64,000 nt of DNA, from assembly GCA_051531935.1 (NCBI GenBank), contig JAOPTR010000002.1:372001-436000 (forward strand). Reading direction: 5' to 3'. The position numbers and the translations under genes are program-made. Below the pieces are notes generated by a model, which was not told the DNA's origin, did not search any database, and saw only the letters and a list, made by a program, of their open reading frames with translations. Source of the DNA: OCS116 sp051531935 (GTDB taxonomy: Bacteria; Pseudomonadota; Alphaproteobacteria; Rhizobiales; OSC116). Every line of letters begins with the position of its first letter. Position 1 is the first letter of the stretch. Below, in pieces: positions 63,104 through 64,000 of this stretch.

Positions 63104-63868
63104 TTGTCAATAACCATTGCCATCTTAATTATGATTATTGGTTGGGCAATTGCACGCTTCACATCGCAGCGTGTCATCAGACGGATGACACAGAACAAAA
63201 ACTCAGACAAAACCATGGCGTCATTTATTGCCCAAATTATGCGCTACGCAATTTACGTAATTTCCACTACGCTCGCCTTGATGGTCTTGGGTGTTGAACC
63301 TACTGCCATGGTCACATTTTTAGGTGCTGCGGCACTCGCTATTGCAGTTGGTCTGCGCGGAATGCTAGCCAATGTTGCTGCAGGTATGATGATCATTACA
63401 CTTCGTCCCATGTCAGTTGGCGATTACATTGTGGGTTCTGGTGTGGAAGGCACAATTACCGAACTCGGCCTTTTTAATATGCTGCTTAAAACATCAGATG
63501 GTCTCTATATATTCACCCCGAACTCACAAATTTGGGGGAAATCTATTACCAATTATAGTCGCGAGTCGCAAAGGCGCATCAATATAGAAATTAACATCAC
63601 ATATGAAGCTAATATCGAACAAGCACGCAAAACCATTATGCAAATAGTGGCTGATTGTGACCTTATACTGCCCAACCCAACCCCGTTAGTTATAGTCACT
63701 CAATTGGGGCAATATTCAGTTGTTCTTGCCCTACGTTGTTGGGTGAATACGAGCGACCACCTTTCAATAAAATCAATGTTTTTAGAAAAAATTAAAACAG
63801 ACTTCGATAAAGATGGCATTCAACTCGCTCATCTAAGAATTGAGACAAAAGAATTGGTAGAAGAATAA
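63104..63868 (+). CDS. MscS-type mechanosensitive channel (start uncertain)
   Basis: The 254-residue channel from a TTG at 63104 has membrane helices at about 3-18 and 43-62, then the pore helix and beta domain: VTFLGAAALAIAVGLRGMLA, NVAAGMMIITLRPMSVGDYI and FTPNSQIWGKSITNYSRES. The frame remains open upstream to 63038 and reads sensible protein (VSTFTEWAFRHTLSI), but contains no ATG or GTG. The best ribosome site and ATG (63036-63051) are in the next frame. A single-base indel near 63052-63068 would join them, so this may be a frameshift or sequencing error. Confidence 0.85.
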   Translation: MSITIAILIMIIGWAIARFTSQRVIRRMTQNKNSDKTMASFIAQIMRYAIYVISTTLALMVLGVEPTAMVTFLGAAALAIAVGLRGMLANVAAGMMIITLRPMSVGDYIVGSGVEGTITELGLFNMLLKTSDGLYIFTPNSQIWGKSITNYSRESQRRINIEINITYEANIEQARKTIMQIVADCDLILPNPTPLVIVTQLGQYSVVLALRCWVNTSDHLSIKSMFLEKIKTDFDKDGIQLAHLRIETKELVEE

Positions 63869-63885
63869 AAACCAAGGGATAACAA

Positions 63886-64000
63886 AATGAAAATTTTTAA
63901 TTGGTTCAAACGGCGCACCACTCATTTAAGCTTTATGGGGGTTTTAATTGGCAGTCTATTTTTTGCATTATCTCTAACACCTTCGCTTATTCCCAGGGAT
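63886..64000 (+). CDS. Alpha/beta-hydrolase N-terminal-domain membrane protein (partial)
   Basis: Only the first 38 residues are in the window: MKIFNWFKRRTTHLSFMGVL, then IGSLFFALSLTPSLIPRD. The hydrophobic helix ending in ALSLTPSLIPR is the hallmark of proteins with the alpha/beta-hydrolase family N-terminal membrane domain. AAGGGA is the ribosome site, and the gene begins 17 bases after the MscS stop. The C-terminal hydrolase domain lies outside. Confidence 0.75.

Noticed and set aside
63049..63297. 82-codon open frame starting at the well-placed ATG at 63049
   Set aside because: Its translation has no family similarity and it overlaps the clear MscS frame; only its start region is relevant, as a sign of a frame break.

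Overview
The window is a chromosomal stretch of an AT-rich alphaproteobacterium, most likely Hyphomicrobiales-like and possibly marine (lineage is an inference). Support comes from the gene neighbourhoods ntrYX/trkA-trkH-dat-hfq-hflX, trpC-lexA and gatCAB/ruvX/pyrBC-plsY-dprA-topA-rnr-rpmG, from a GTTC-N7-GTAC SOS box upstream of lexA, and from many alphaproteobacterial family hallmarks. It is mostly dense core genome. No phage, insertion sequence, CRISPR array, rRNA or tRNA was found.

Layout. 1-943: 3' end of trpC, then lexA. 951-6951 (minus): VOC protein, hflX, hfq, D-amino-acid transaminase, trkH, trkA. 7139-10778 (plus): ntrY-ntrX, ending at a two-way terminator. 10839-14395 (minus): gatC-gatA-chorismate mutase-gatB. 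14666-17956: a small NTF2-like protein, a UPF0173 hydrolase, ruvX, a LysE exporter and an AEC carrier. 18007-28062 (plus): pyrB, a pyrC-like gene without the catalytic HxH, plsY, dprA, topA, rnr, a DUF983 gene and rpmG. 28063-28547 is noncoding and holds a good candidate for a minus-strand small RNA. 28548-37290: crotonase, DUF2853, MATE exporter, DAO-type oxidase, CHASE2-PAS-degenerate GGDEF-EAL protein, M20 amidohydrolase, XRE regulator and slyX. 37386-42225 (minus): a complete branched-chain-amino-acid-type ABC importer with an attenuator-like terminator after the binding-protein gene. 42569-48702: NarL-type regulator facing a transporter-linked hybrid kinase (CrbS/MxtR-like), then a membrane-free chemoreceptor. 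48790-51600: copper ATPase plus CueR-type regulator behind a MerR-type promoter with a 19-bp spacer. 51799-53805: DEAD-box helicase with an Arg/Asp repeat tail. 53925-56269: ECF42-like sigma factor module (DGPF/YCII protein, sigma factor, DJ-1/PfpI protein) with a matching promoter. 56266-59343: LysR regulator, MFS transporter, cysteine synthase. 59601-62767: PAS-LuxR regulator divergent from thiolase-scoA-scoB (ketone-body or PHB use). 63049-64000: MscS channel with a puzzling start, and the beginning of an alpha/beta-hydrolase N-terminal-domain membrane protein.

The genes combine housekeeping (translation fidelity by GatCAB, pyrimidine and phospholipid synthesis, DNA topology, RNA decay, potassium uptake) with nutrient sensing (NtrYX, the transporter-kinase, c-di-GMP turnover). 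The least explained elements are the putative sRNA at 28207-28327, a 17-bp palindrome present upstream of both gatC and cysK, and the ECF42-like operon with its hairpin before the sigma gene.
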